A program made the translations under genes and the position numbers. A stretch of DNA of 21,174 nt from Glomus cerebriforme (Eukaryota > Glomeromycota > Glomeromycetes > Glomerales > Glomeraceae): the NCBI GenBank assembly GCA_003550305.1, contig QKYT01000759.1:3829-25002 (forward strand), written 5' to 3'. Shown one piece after another: positions 9,833 through 21,174 of this stretch (the stretch's first letter is position 1; every line of letters begins with the position of its first letter). The notes below the pieces were generated by a model. The model saw nothing but the letters and a program-made list of their open reading frames with translations. It ran no database searches and had not been told where the DNA came from.

Positions 9833-11109
9833 TTATTGTATCATTCTTGCCAAAAGAGGAACGATCTCTTCAAGAATATTCAAGAATTGCTGAAACTTTT
9901 CTAAGTCTCCTTCATTGCGATGCACAGTTACCATACTTAAAAGGACAATTGCCAGAATTGACCTGATAAGATATTAAAAAAAAAATTATAATAATAATGT
10001 ACAGTAATTTGAAAGATAGAATCAAAATAACTAACCAATAAAGTGATTGTCCAGCAAAAAGTGGTCCAAGTAAAGCTGCAAGATTAACCATAGGATAATG
10101 ATTTTGCCCAAAATGACCACTTTTCAGTTTGGATGAAATTGGATGGTTTTCTAAATCTATAATCTGGGTTTGAATATTCTGGGTCGTCATCTGGATTTTA
10201 ATAAAAGAAATAAATATTATTATATAGCCAGCTTTGAATTAAATGATAAAACCTGTGAACCTTTTCAATAATGGACTCAAATTCTTTTCCGTCCGTTTTT
10301 GTTTTTTGAGTTATGGATTCAAGATATTGTATAATTTGGGTCATTAATGACGTAACTCTCTGTAATAATTTAATTTTTTGTTCGTCCCAGGTCCCATAAG
10401 TACAGGCCATCATCAATGGAGAAACAATAGCTATAACCGATTTTATAAGCGATATGTGAGATTCAGCAAATTCCGTATGAATTAACTTTTCTTTGTCAAC
10501 CAAAATCCACTGGGGATTTTCCATAATTAATATGATATCATCCACGGGAATATAATGAGATGAAAGTTTAGAATAGGAGAGGCTTTCATCTGATGAAGTT
10601 TGTTCGTCAAGATCCGCATTTTCTTCAAGAATATTTGATTCAATTAATGATATTTCTTTTTCGAATACATCAAAAAACTTGTCTTCGTTTTCAAAAGTTG
10701 ACGTTATCCAGCCCATTGATATAGCAAAGCTTTCGAATGATTCAGAAAGCTCGCTTATCTGTTCTTTTTTAGCCATTATCTCACGAAACAGTTTGTGCAT
10801 TAACTGTATTTCACCGTATTTACCAGATAATTTTTGTTCAAAAGTTTTTCCCGAACACATAGAATCATACCGAGCTCTAGACTCCTCATGTGCAAGAACC
10901 GAATAAGCTTCATTTATCAAAATAAATTGACTATTAATAGAAGCCATGTTTGTATTATTATCGAGACGTTGTTTATGTTTATCGGGGTGATATTTTAAAG
11001 CTAATTTCTTATAGGCTTTTTTTATCTCTTGTGGGGAGGCAGAGGGAGTGATTTCCAAGGCTTTGTAGTATTCATACTGTGCAAGAGGTTGAGTCTCGAG
11101 TATGTTCAT
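9833..11109 (-). CDS. J-domain (DnaJ/Hsp40) protein with C-terminal hydrophobic segment (3 exons, 377 aa)
   Basis: Exons in coding order: 11109-10261, 10190-10036, 9962-9833. The introns are 70 bp (GTTCAC...CCAG) and 73 bp (GTTAG...TCAG). The J domain covers about residues 13-83, with basic helix II (EIKKAYKKLALKY), the HPD triad at 41-43 and the FILINEAYSVL helix. It should stimulate the ATPase of an Hsp70 partner. The J domain is N-terminal with no G/F-rich or CxxCxGxG region, so this is a class III (DnaJC-like) protein. The middle (about 90-280) is acidic and helical and I do not recognise it. Residues about 317-348 (LAALLGPLFAGQSLYWSILAIVLL) are hydrophobic enough for one membrane span or a membrane-associated hairpin, followed by HRNEGDLEKFQQFL and a short helical tail. 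The first intron's donor is non-standard and was chosen because it alone keeps the frame; a donor 8 bp further on would create a stop. The J domain is certain, the C-terminus less so. Confidence 0.82.
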
Positions 11110-11340
11110 TTTAATTTAAATTAACTTGGCATCAAGTGGCAGTTAACTTTTATTATAATTTATGACGAACATGAAACACGTATTATAATAGATTTTTATA
11201 ACTGCCTTGAAGTTTTCCGATTAATATTAATAAGTCATTTATCCACGTGCAATTATAATATATTTATAATCGCGTTTTCACAACTTCTAAACCCTAATAA
11301 ATCATTTTTACTAGCCGGAAACCCGATTTAATAAATAGAA
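11110..11340. promoter_or_regulatory. Divergent promoter between the J-domain gene and MCM3
   Basis: Only 231 bp separate the two start codons, so both promoters must lie here. It contains CACGTG (11244-11249), AAACCCTAA (11289-11297, like the telo-box found before growth- and replication-related genes in plants and some fungi) and TCGCGTTTT (11270-11278, like an E2F/MCB core). A full MluI cell-cycle box ACGCGT lies just inside MCM3 intron 1 (11499-11504). These fit G1/S control of MCM3. The elements are seen; control is inferred. Confidence 0.55.
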
Positions 11341-15089
<3,749 letters not shown>

Positions 15090-15110
15090 AATAAAGGATA
15101 ATAAAATTGT
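15090..15110 (+). terminator. Poly(A) signals after MCM3
   Basis: Two AATAAA hexamers lie at 15090-15095 (starting right after the stop codon) and at 15100-15105. They are the only such signals close to the MCM3 stop and imply a very short 3' untranslated region, unless a later signal is used. Confidence 0.45.
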
Positions 15111-15159
15111 AGTCTGTATTGTTGAAATATACTCATTATATGTTAATAATCTGTGGGCG

Positions 15160-15225
15160 CAGTTTAGCACGTGATCAGTTACTTATCGCCAGAAAAATTA
15201 CAAATTTTAAAGGTCACGTGGGGTG
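15160..15225. promoter_or_regulatory. Paired CACGTG E-boxes
   Basis: CACGTG occurs at 15168-15173 (context GCACGTGATCA) and at 15215-15220 (context GGTCACGTGGGG), 47 bp apart and 79-131 bp after MCM3. A third copy (TCACGTGA) is at 16243-16250, with a half-match TCACGTT at 16264-16270. In AT-rich DNA this clustering is unlikely by chance and suggests binding by a bHLH factor such as a Cbf1-like protein. The target transcript is unknown. Confidence 0.5.
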
Positions 15226-15870
15226 AAAAAATTTTTCCCGATCAAATAAAAATGATAAAAATTAATAATAACAACAAAAATAATAATGGAGTTGGATATA
15301 TCACCTTTTGAACAAAATAAATTAGAAAAAATGTAATATAAAACGAAAGAAAAATTTTTTATATGCATCTAATGCATCTAAGCCACTTATATATTGCACG
15401 CATTTCATATATATCACAATTTTGGTCAAGAAAAGTTAAGAGGGTCAAAAGGTAAAGTTTTTTGTTCTTTAACTTTTATTATTTCTTTTAATTTTTTTTT
15501 TAAATAAACATTTTATTTTTACAAACGCGGTTTTTCTTTTTTTTTACTGGTTTTTTTTTCTTTACTGTAGAAACACTTTGTGCAATTGTGCTTCTTAGTG
15601 GTAAGTTATGTTGCTCTTTTTGTTTTTTTTTATTTCTTTTGTTTATAACTTTTTCTTTTAACATTTCAGCTTAGAGGTTTGAACCTTTTTTTTTTTTGGT
15701 AAGTTTTGAAAGTTTTTTTTTTAATTTTATTCAACTTTGTTTTTATAATTTTTGATTGCTTTGATAGTATTTTTTATTTAATTTTACAAAATTTGACATT
15801 GATATCAAATATATTTGTAAAATAAATAAAGTGTCAAATATTTTATTTTTTTCACTCTTCAGTGTATTTT
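15226..15870 (+). other. AT-rich intergenic DNA with canonical splice-site pairs (possible spliced non-coding transcript)
   Basis: No protein frame is seen. In order on the plus strand there is a donor AAAAG|GTAAAG near 15451; a T-rich tract ending TTTACTGTAG near 15570; a short exon-like stretch of about 30 nt; a donor AGTG|GTAAGT near 15600; a T-rich tract ending AACATTTCAG near 15669; GCTTAGAGGTTTGAACC; and a further donor TTTG|GTAAGT near 15700. This is the pattern of small exons between short introns. No product can be named. Confidence 0.3.
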
Positions 15871-15878
15871 TTCTTGCT

Positions 15879-16078
15879 ATCGCGCAATCGCGCTTTTACT
15901 TCGCGTTATCAAAAAAAATTTTAAGATAAATGTTGGTGGCTAATGATGATCAGCTGCGCCACACTATCGGCCAATTATATTTAAGTAAAGGGGAGGTCTA
16001 AGATAAGAGTCTACACTCGGGGTACAGGTTTAAAGGATCTCTTCCTCCCCTTCTTTTAAAATCCTTTCTCTCTTGACA
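15879..16078 (+). promoter_or_regulatory. Promoter-like block upstream of a short ORF
   Basis: Three CGCG words sit within 27 bp (15881-15905, ATCGCGCAATCGCGCTTTTA then TTCGCG), resembling E2F/MCB-type sites. A CCAAT box lies at 15971-15975, followed directly by TATATTTAAG (15976-15985). Then come a GC-richer leader and a pyrimidine-rich tract (16038-16075) just before an ATG at 16079. The composition is clearly richer in G+C than the flanks. The layout is that of a pol II promoter. An inverted repeat (15988-15996 with 16044-16052) lies in the presumed leader. Confidence 0.4.
15988..16052. repeat. Stem-forming inverted repeat, 9-bp arms
   Basis: AAGGGGAGG at 15988-15996 and CCTCCCCTT at 16044-16052 are exact complements, separated by 47 nt. 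Inside, AAGAG (16004-16008) can pair with CTCTT (16039-16043). As RNA this would form an interrupted stem-loop of 65 nt in the leader of the short ORF at 16079. It matches no RNA family I recognise. Confidence 0.45.
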
Positions 16079-16195
16079 ATGCTCCATTTTAGAGAATGTT
16101 TCTCAATTTCTGGTGATACTGGGGAAGTGCTTATGTTTGTACTTTGTAGGTATGATAAACAGTTTTTATGTAATAGCACTCAGGATACATTTTAA
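16079..16195 (+). CDS. Short hypothetical ORF or first coding exon (38 codons)
   Basis: The ATG at 16079 opens 38 codons (MLHFRECFSISGDTGEVLMF...) and ends at TAA 16193-16195. I do not recognise the product. The frame has mixed, non-repetitive amino acids, unlike the AT-driven N/K/I/F frames around it. A good splice donor, TGTAG|GTATGA at about 16149, could end the exon after 23 codons, with the rest of a gene downstream, but no convincing further exon is seen before 17.4 kb. It sits right behind the promoter-like block at 15879-16078. It may be a small gene, the stub of a lost gene or chance. Confidence 0.25.
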   Translation: MLHFRECFSISGDTGEVLMFVLCRYDKQFLCNSTQDTF

Positions 16196-17760
16196 ATTCT
16201 AAAAAATATTTAGATAATTTTGTTTGATGTAACGCTTATGTGTCACGTGATATTATTTGCAAGTCACGTTTTATTTTTACTCAATAAAGTGCTATCTTAT
16301 ACTTTACCTGATTTAAAACATTGAATTAGACCCGATCATCTTGTCAGTACTAGACAAATTTAATATATGAAAAATTTAAATTTGATTTAAAATAGTGATT
16401 TAAATATTCTAATTTTTAAGAAATAAATTAGATTTACATATTACATATTTGATATTTTGAAACGGGTATTTTATATCCGAAATGGGGGTCTCTATACGGT
16501 ATACCTTTTAAAATTGTATCTAAGATTAAGATGCAGTAAAAAAAAATTATTCTTTATTATACTATTAAATTATATTACTAATATTAGTAACCAACCGTAT
16601 TTAGATTTTAGAATGATTATATAGGAACTCGACCGAATTTTCCCATTTATTAATAATTAATCTGCTGCATTTTGACAGTTAAAATTTTAAACTACAAAAT
16701 AAAAAAAAATGGATTATTCGGATTAGTTTTCAAGTAGCGATGTATAGGTTCTCCTCTTTATTAGTAGGAACCAATATACGAAAAATATTACTAATTTATA
16801 GAAATTTTTACATTTTTATATTTTCAATATAACCGCAAATTTTATAAAGGAAATTATGCAAACAGTTAAAATTAATTGGTTCATATTAAAAATTACCCGC
16901 CTATTTTTTGAATTATAATCACATTTGGAAAAATAAATGAAAATCATCGTGAAAAAAATCGCCGATAAGGTTTTTTTAATATCCGTAATGAAATTGATCT
17001 AGACTTTTTTTATCTTTGACATTAATATAAAAAAAAAAACCTGAACAATCGTACCACTTATGTAGTACTAATAATTTAAAACGGATTTATTTTTATGTGT
17101 TGAAAGTTGCGACTTCAAAAGATTCTAATATAAAGGAAAATTGTTATTGCGCAATTATTGCTTTCATTTTATTTAAAGACCAGTCCTTTTCTGAATGTAA
17201 GAAGTCACTCTTTGTTTAAAAAACTTTTCTCGATATATCAAATTTCCGAATTTACAAAAAGAATTTCCGTTTTGTTTTTCCGAAATTTATTTTAATTATA
17301 CACAGGATTAATTCGGACAAATCAAAACCATGTTAATCTCAATCTTATATAATCTTATATAATCTCTTATATAATCTCATTGTGCCAAAGAAATTACATT
17401 TTTGATGTTAAATAGAAATAAAATTAAATACTTATTATAACCATATAGATCATTAACAGGTTTTATTTTTGCTTGTTTCAAAAAAAAAAAAAAAAAGGGA
17501 AAAAAATTTTTTCTTAATACAAGTTGAACAAATAAAATAAAAGGATTATTATATTAATTAAGTAAGCATATAATTGCATAAATCTGCAACTCGCGTAATT
17601 TTTTTTTTTTTAATAAGGTAATATATATAAAAAAAAAAGTGTACAATTTAAAGGGAAACAGTTTCTTATGTAAAATATCTTGACCTTATTTTTAATATAT
17701 AAATATATATAACTCTCCAGACGTTTAACAAATTTCGTAGAGAAATTTTATCACAAAAAA
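16196..17760. other. AT-rich intergenic DNA, no gene recognised
   Basis: It contains one E-box (TCACGTGA at 16243-16250), poly-A/T runs (for example 17481-17496), a tandem TCTTATATAA repeat (about 17342-17374) and low-complexity TATA tracts near 17690-17712. Stops are dense in all frames. I see no RNA gene, no repeat arms and no transposase remnant that I can support. Confidence 0.6.
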
Positions 17761-17791
17761 AAAACCACGTTTCTTACTACTGAAAAAAATT

Positions 17792-17818
17792 AAATAATAA
17801 TAATAATATAACAATAAC

Positions 17819-17869
<51 letters not shown>

Positions 17870-17911
17870 AATAAAATATATGCAATAAAATAATATAATA
17901 AATAAATAAAT
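17792..17911. repeat. (TAA)n and (TAAA)n microsatellite
   Basis: An uninterrupted TAA run covers 17821-17862, preceded by an imperfect (TAA)n at 17792-17820 and followed by TAAA units (17861-17874 and about 17899-17911). On the minus strand this produces long Leu/Ile/Tyr open frames (18067-17725) that are artefacts of the repeat. Confidence 0.9.
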
Positions 17912-18646
17912 ACAATACAATGGATATACCAAAAAAAAAAAAAATATAATAAAATATAATATATATAAAAATCTAACGATAAGATAAAACTTTCTATACA
18001 AAGAAAAAACAATTTTAAGATTGGAAAAGTAAATTTGAAATGGAAAATTATGCGCAGGACGGGTCATTGCCGATCCACGGACTAGTAAAAGATTTTTATG
18101 AGGTAGAAAAAAAAAATTCGAAATTTGCTAATATTAAATGGTAAAGGGTATGAGATCAAGGGATTAAAAGGGGATTGATTATAAGAAAATAAAGACCCAT
18201 CATTGTATCTCTTAAAGCCCATCTCGCTCAATAATCACCATCTCAACTTATCCAATGATTTTCCACCTGCTAAAATCAGGGGTTTTTGTTGTGATAAAAC
18301 AAAAGAAAAAAACTCTCACACACACAAAAAGAAAAGAAAAAAAAAAAAAGGAAAAAAAATTTACACGGATTTTTTTGTATAAAATCATTTAAAAGGGAAA
18401 AAAAAAATTTGCCACCCTCCAATGTAAAATGTATATGTATATATAATAGGGAAGAAATATGTATATATATGTATATGTATATGTATTTTAAAAAAATATA
18501 TATATATAATAATTCACATCCATAAACCTAAATTCCAACTAATTCTACTGTATAAGAAATTGTAAAAAAATTGAAAAGGAATCAATAAACTAACTTCTCG
18601 TAAATAACTTGCAAACTATATTATATTATTTTTGGAATAAACCAAT
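17912..18646. other. 3' flank of the transcription factor gene
   Basis: No coding sequence is seen. It has A-runs (17931-17944 and 18339-18359), CACACACA (18317-18326) and a TATG/TATA microsatellite (18430-18510). The part up to about 18100 is A/T-only; 18040-18290 is more mixed (GGGTCATTGCCGATCCACGG), which may be 3' untranslated sequence of the minus-strand gene. No AATAAA in that orientation lies close to the stop. Confidence 0.45.
18426..18512. repeat. TATG/TATA microsatellite
   Basis: Alternating TATATG and ATGTAT units, interrupted once by GGGAAGAA near 18450. It lies in the 3' flank of the minus-strand transcription factor gene. It is simple-sequence DNA with no coding content. Confidence 0.75.
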
Positions 18647-20989
18647 TTAATTACATAATAAAGAATTTACACTCATCCTTGTAGTTGAGGCAGAATCATC
18701 TTCAACAGTACCCACACGTGATGATGATTTTCTTGGTATAGTAGAAATCATCATATCTTCTACAATTCTTTCATCATTTCGAAACGTTGGTAAAGAATTG
18801 TTTGAAGATATTTCATCATGATCATCACGATGTGAATGATTAAAAGTAACATTATCGTCATTATTATGAAAACGAGTTGACTGTTGGGTGTAAGTTGAAG
18901 TGTCAAAAGATTTGCTTTCCAAATCATTATAAAAAGGAATAACTGAATTAAATGCTGATGATCGTGAAGATGAACAAGTTGACATCGATGATGGTAAACC
19001 AAGAGGATCAGGTCTGGTTACGATAGGTGTAACAAGATTTGGACGTGAAACAATTGAGGCAAATGATTCAGAAATATTACGATCCTGCGAAAATTGATCG
19101 TGTGAATTATAAGGATGAAGAGGTTTTCTATAATTCATTTCGTTATATAAAGGTGTTGGACCAATTTCAGGAATTTGTCTCGGTGATAAAACAGGACTTA
19201 AAAGACCTGATCTACCTACACCTAAACCCGAATTTGGTGAACCAATATTATTATTAATTGAAGTATTATGCATAGTTAACAACGCAGGATCAATTGTAGT
19301 TGTGGGTGGTGATGTGATTTGTGTAGAAAATCCTCCAACAACTGAAGTTCCATTCATTCTTGGTTGAACATAATTTGATCCTTCATTTGAAAAACAAATT
19401 CCAAATTTGATACGTTTGAAAAGTGCTACAATATATAATTTATTCCAAGTTTCTTTACGTGTTAAATCAGCACAAAGACCGCCACCTAAATACATTTTCA
19501 CATCATATAAATCATATTGACCTATTCTTTGTTTCAAATGTAACATATCTGATACTTCAATTATTGGACCTCCTAAAGCTGGAAATTGTAAAATTTCAGG
19601 ATTAATTTGTGAAAATCCCGGATCTTCAGTTGTTACCGGATCGGATAAAGGAGATGAAAATTGATATTGATGAGATGACTGATTTTGAAAGAATCGATTC
19701 GCATTATCCCATAATGAAGTAGTAAGTTTTTGTAATTTTTCATTATCCTGAGCATGTACGTAATCATATAAAGACTTGTGAACTAATTCCGAAGGATAAT
19801 AACCCATAATACCAAGACATTCATCTGAAACTCTCGCACAAGCAATATCATCAATAGTTAAAAACATTGTAATAATAGGTGTATTTTCTTGTTGTCTTGA
19901 AGTAGGTTGTTGATTAATTGATTTTGTAACATATGATGTTGAATGATGACGATTATGAGAAGAATGATGATGATGATGATGTAAATTATGCCTAGAAGAT
20001 GAAGATTGTTGTGATGATTGAATAAATGTAGAGGAATTTGAAGGTTGTGAAGGTTGATCAGTTTGTTGATGTAAATTTGAAGGGTTTGGATTTGTAGTAG
20101 TTGGAGGAAGAAATTGTGGATTTTGAACCCAAGTCTTTGCATCAGCAGTTGCATGAGTATTGTATGGATGAGGTTTCTTATCCTTCAACTTTGGTCTTCC
20201 GCGTTTTTTGTGTTTTATATCGATGCAAGTATCTACTTTTCCAAGAGCAACACATCTTTTGCAAGGTCGTGATACTAAAAAAAAATTTTTTTTTTTTTTT
20301 TTGTTAAACAAGTATAATTATGCAAGATATATTCATACTAGAGATAGTAATCTCTGATTCAAAAAAAAAAAAGAAAGAAAGAAAGAAAAGAAAATAATGC
20401 CAGTTTTCCGATACACAAATAATCCGAACGATTGGAAATATGATGAATGCACATAATTTATGTAAGGGGTCAAAATGTAATTAGGGGAATAGGAAAATTA
20501 AATAAACTAATTTTATAAATCTTAATTATCATTGATGTGTAACAAAAGAATTTTTTTTTTTTTAAAAAAAAAAAAAGTAAAGAGGAGGAAAAGAAAAAAA
20601 AAGGAAAACTTACCGTCACAAGCAAGGTGAGCTCGTTTACAATTAACACAAGCGCTCGGTACATGAGTTTTATTTGTTCGTTTCATAGTTCCAGAACCTC
20701 CAGACATATTATCGTCAGAACCTAAACCTGTATTAATCATACCCATACCGTTACTTTGTTTTGAAGTACTTGTATCAGCGCTAGTTCTAACTCTAGAAGT
20801 ATTAGCATATGAAGAGAAAGGAGGCATATGAGAAGGAATATGTTCAGAAGCATATAGTCTTTGGTCATTTATTGAATCATAATGGAATGTAGGAGTGGAC
20901 GTTTGTTGAGTCGTTGATATATGCGTATCATTTAACGAATAAGGTGATAAAGAAGGAAACGGTCGTTCAACTTGTAGTGGTGTTCCCAT
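18647..20989 (-). CDS. Zn2Cys6 transcription factor with PAS-like region (2 exons, 667 aa)
   Basis: Exons in coding order: 20989-20614 and 20274-18647, joined across a 339-bp intron (GTAAGT...TTTAG). The DNA-binding domain is a binuclear zinc cluster: C114-x2-C117-x6-C124, then C130-x2-C133-x8-C142, with the basic run HKKRGRPKLKDKK just after (147-159). The intron falls between the third and fourth cysteines. Residues about 260-330 (MFLTIDDIACARVSDECLGIMGY, then YPSELVHKSLYDYVH) look like a PAS fold, and a second ordered block (about 363-420, LKQRIGQYDLYDVKMYLGGG) may complete it. The rest is S/T/N/Q/H-rich, with six His at 224-229. A zinc cluster plus a PAS region is the layout of the ERT1/AcuK/RDS2 group of carbon-metabolism regulators, so a role in metabolic gene control is possible but unproven. 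It should act in the nucleus. The ATG at 20989 is the first in frame after the A-rich leader; the stop is at 18647-18649. Confidence 0.85.
20275..20613 (-). other. Intron inside the zinc-cluster codons, with purine tracts
   Basis: The donor GACG|GTAAG (20613 leftwards) and the acceptor TTTTTTTTAG (ending at 20275) bracket 339 bp. The intron holds a poly-T/poly-A hairpin-like tract near 20551-20577 and a GAAA-type microsatellite (about 20363-20393 on the plus strand). It joins phase 1 to phase 1 inside a Val codon, giving SACVNCKRAHLACD|VSRPCKRC. Unspliced RNA would lack half of the zinc ligands and would soon meet stops. Confidence 0.85.
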
Positions 20990-21062
20990 TTTGAAAATAA
21001 TTTATTCGTAAACTTTTTTTTTTATTTTTGCGTGCGAAAGAAAATTAAAAATTTTTTTTTTC

Positions 21063-21105
<43 letters not shown>

Positions 21106-21174
21106 AAATAAGTAATATAAATAAAAAAAAAAAAAAAAAATAAAAATATTATTTATTCTTTCACAAGTTTAAAA
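20990..21174 (-). promoter_or_regulatory. 5' leader/promoter of the transcription factor gene with long A/T homopolymers
   Basis: Upstream of the ATG at 20989 the DNA is almost only A and T. On the plus strand it holds a 33-nt A run (21071-21103) and a second run of about 17 A (21124-21140), which read as poly-T towards the gene. Poly(dA:dT) tracts exclude nucleosomes and are common in fungal promoters. No TATA or specific factor site can be told apart from the background. The window ends 185 bp upstream of the start. Confidence 0.4.

Noticed and set aside
10679..10906. 75-codon plus-strand frame
   Set aside because: It is antisense to the middle of the J-domain protein exon 1, which has clear domain support.
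15669..15700. GAGGTTTGAACC followed by a T-run, like a pol III B-box and terminator or a tRNA T-arm
   Set aside because: The T-arm stem would be mostly G-U/A-U, no matching A-box or acceptor stem lies upstream, and the flanking splice signals explain the surroundings better.
15936..15965. AATGATGA, like a snoRNA C box
   Set aside because: No CTGA D box follows at a usable distance and there is no terminal stem.
17725..18067. Overlapping Leu/Ile/Tyr-rich minus-strand frames that look like membrane proteins
   Set aside because: They are produced by the (TAA)n and (TAAA)n microsatellite read on the opposite strand.
19039..20307. Several 60-98-codon frames on both strands
   Set aside because: All are shadows of the long second exon of the Zn2Cys6 transcription factor gene.

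Overview
The window looks like nuclear DNA of an AT-rich fungus, probably an arbuscular mycorrhizal species close to Rhizophagus. The base composition is very AT-rich. Genes are split by many short GT-AG introns of about 70-340 bp. There is a fungal-type Zn2Cys6 transcription factor, N/Q-rich proteins and decayed hAT transposon sequence. The species is inferred from composition and gene style, not from a search.

Layout. Positions 1-1570 hold a decayed hAT-type transposase on the minus strand, running off the left edge. Positions about 1670-4040 are stacked non-coding repeats: a GATCTGA-rich element with a 133-bp tandem array, a small hairpin, a pair of diverged direct repeats and a large fold-back structure. 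Four protein genes follow. (1) A GYF-domain protein on the plus strand (4380-9526, 8 exons, 1447 aa) is a likely GIGYF/Smy2-like translation or mRNA-turnover adaptor. (2) A J-domain protein with a hydrophobic C-terminal segment lies on the minus strand (11109-9833, 3 exons, 377 aa) and converges on gene 1. (3) MCM3, a subunit of the replicative helicase, lies on the plus strand (11341-15089, 13 exons, 849 aa) and is divergent from gene 2 across a 231-bp shared promoter. (4) A Zn2Cys6 transcription factor with a PAS-like region lies on the minus strand (20989-18647, 2 exons, 667 aa). All exon joins were derived by hand from splice sites and reading phase; every join closes in frame and each summed length is a multiple of three.

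The 3.5 kb between MCM3 and the transcription factor gene has no clear protein gene. It does hold three of the five non-coding CACGTG sites seen in the window, a GC-rich promoter-like block before a 38-codon ORF (16079-16195), and consecutive canonical splice-site pairs that suggest a spliced non-coding transcript. The rest is microsatellite and homopolymer DNA.

The four genes do not form an evident pathway. They belong to core cell functions (translation control, chaperone, replication, transcription) and look like an ordinary genic island beside a repeat-rich flank. I see no clear undescribed multi-gene system. The strongest leads are the predicted 4E-family binding motif in the GYF protein, the orphan promoter/ORF near 15.9-16.2 kb, and the nested repeat structures.
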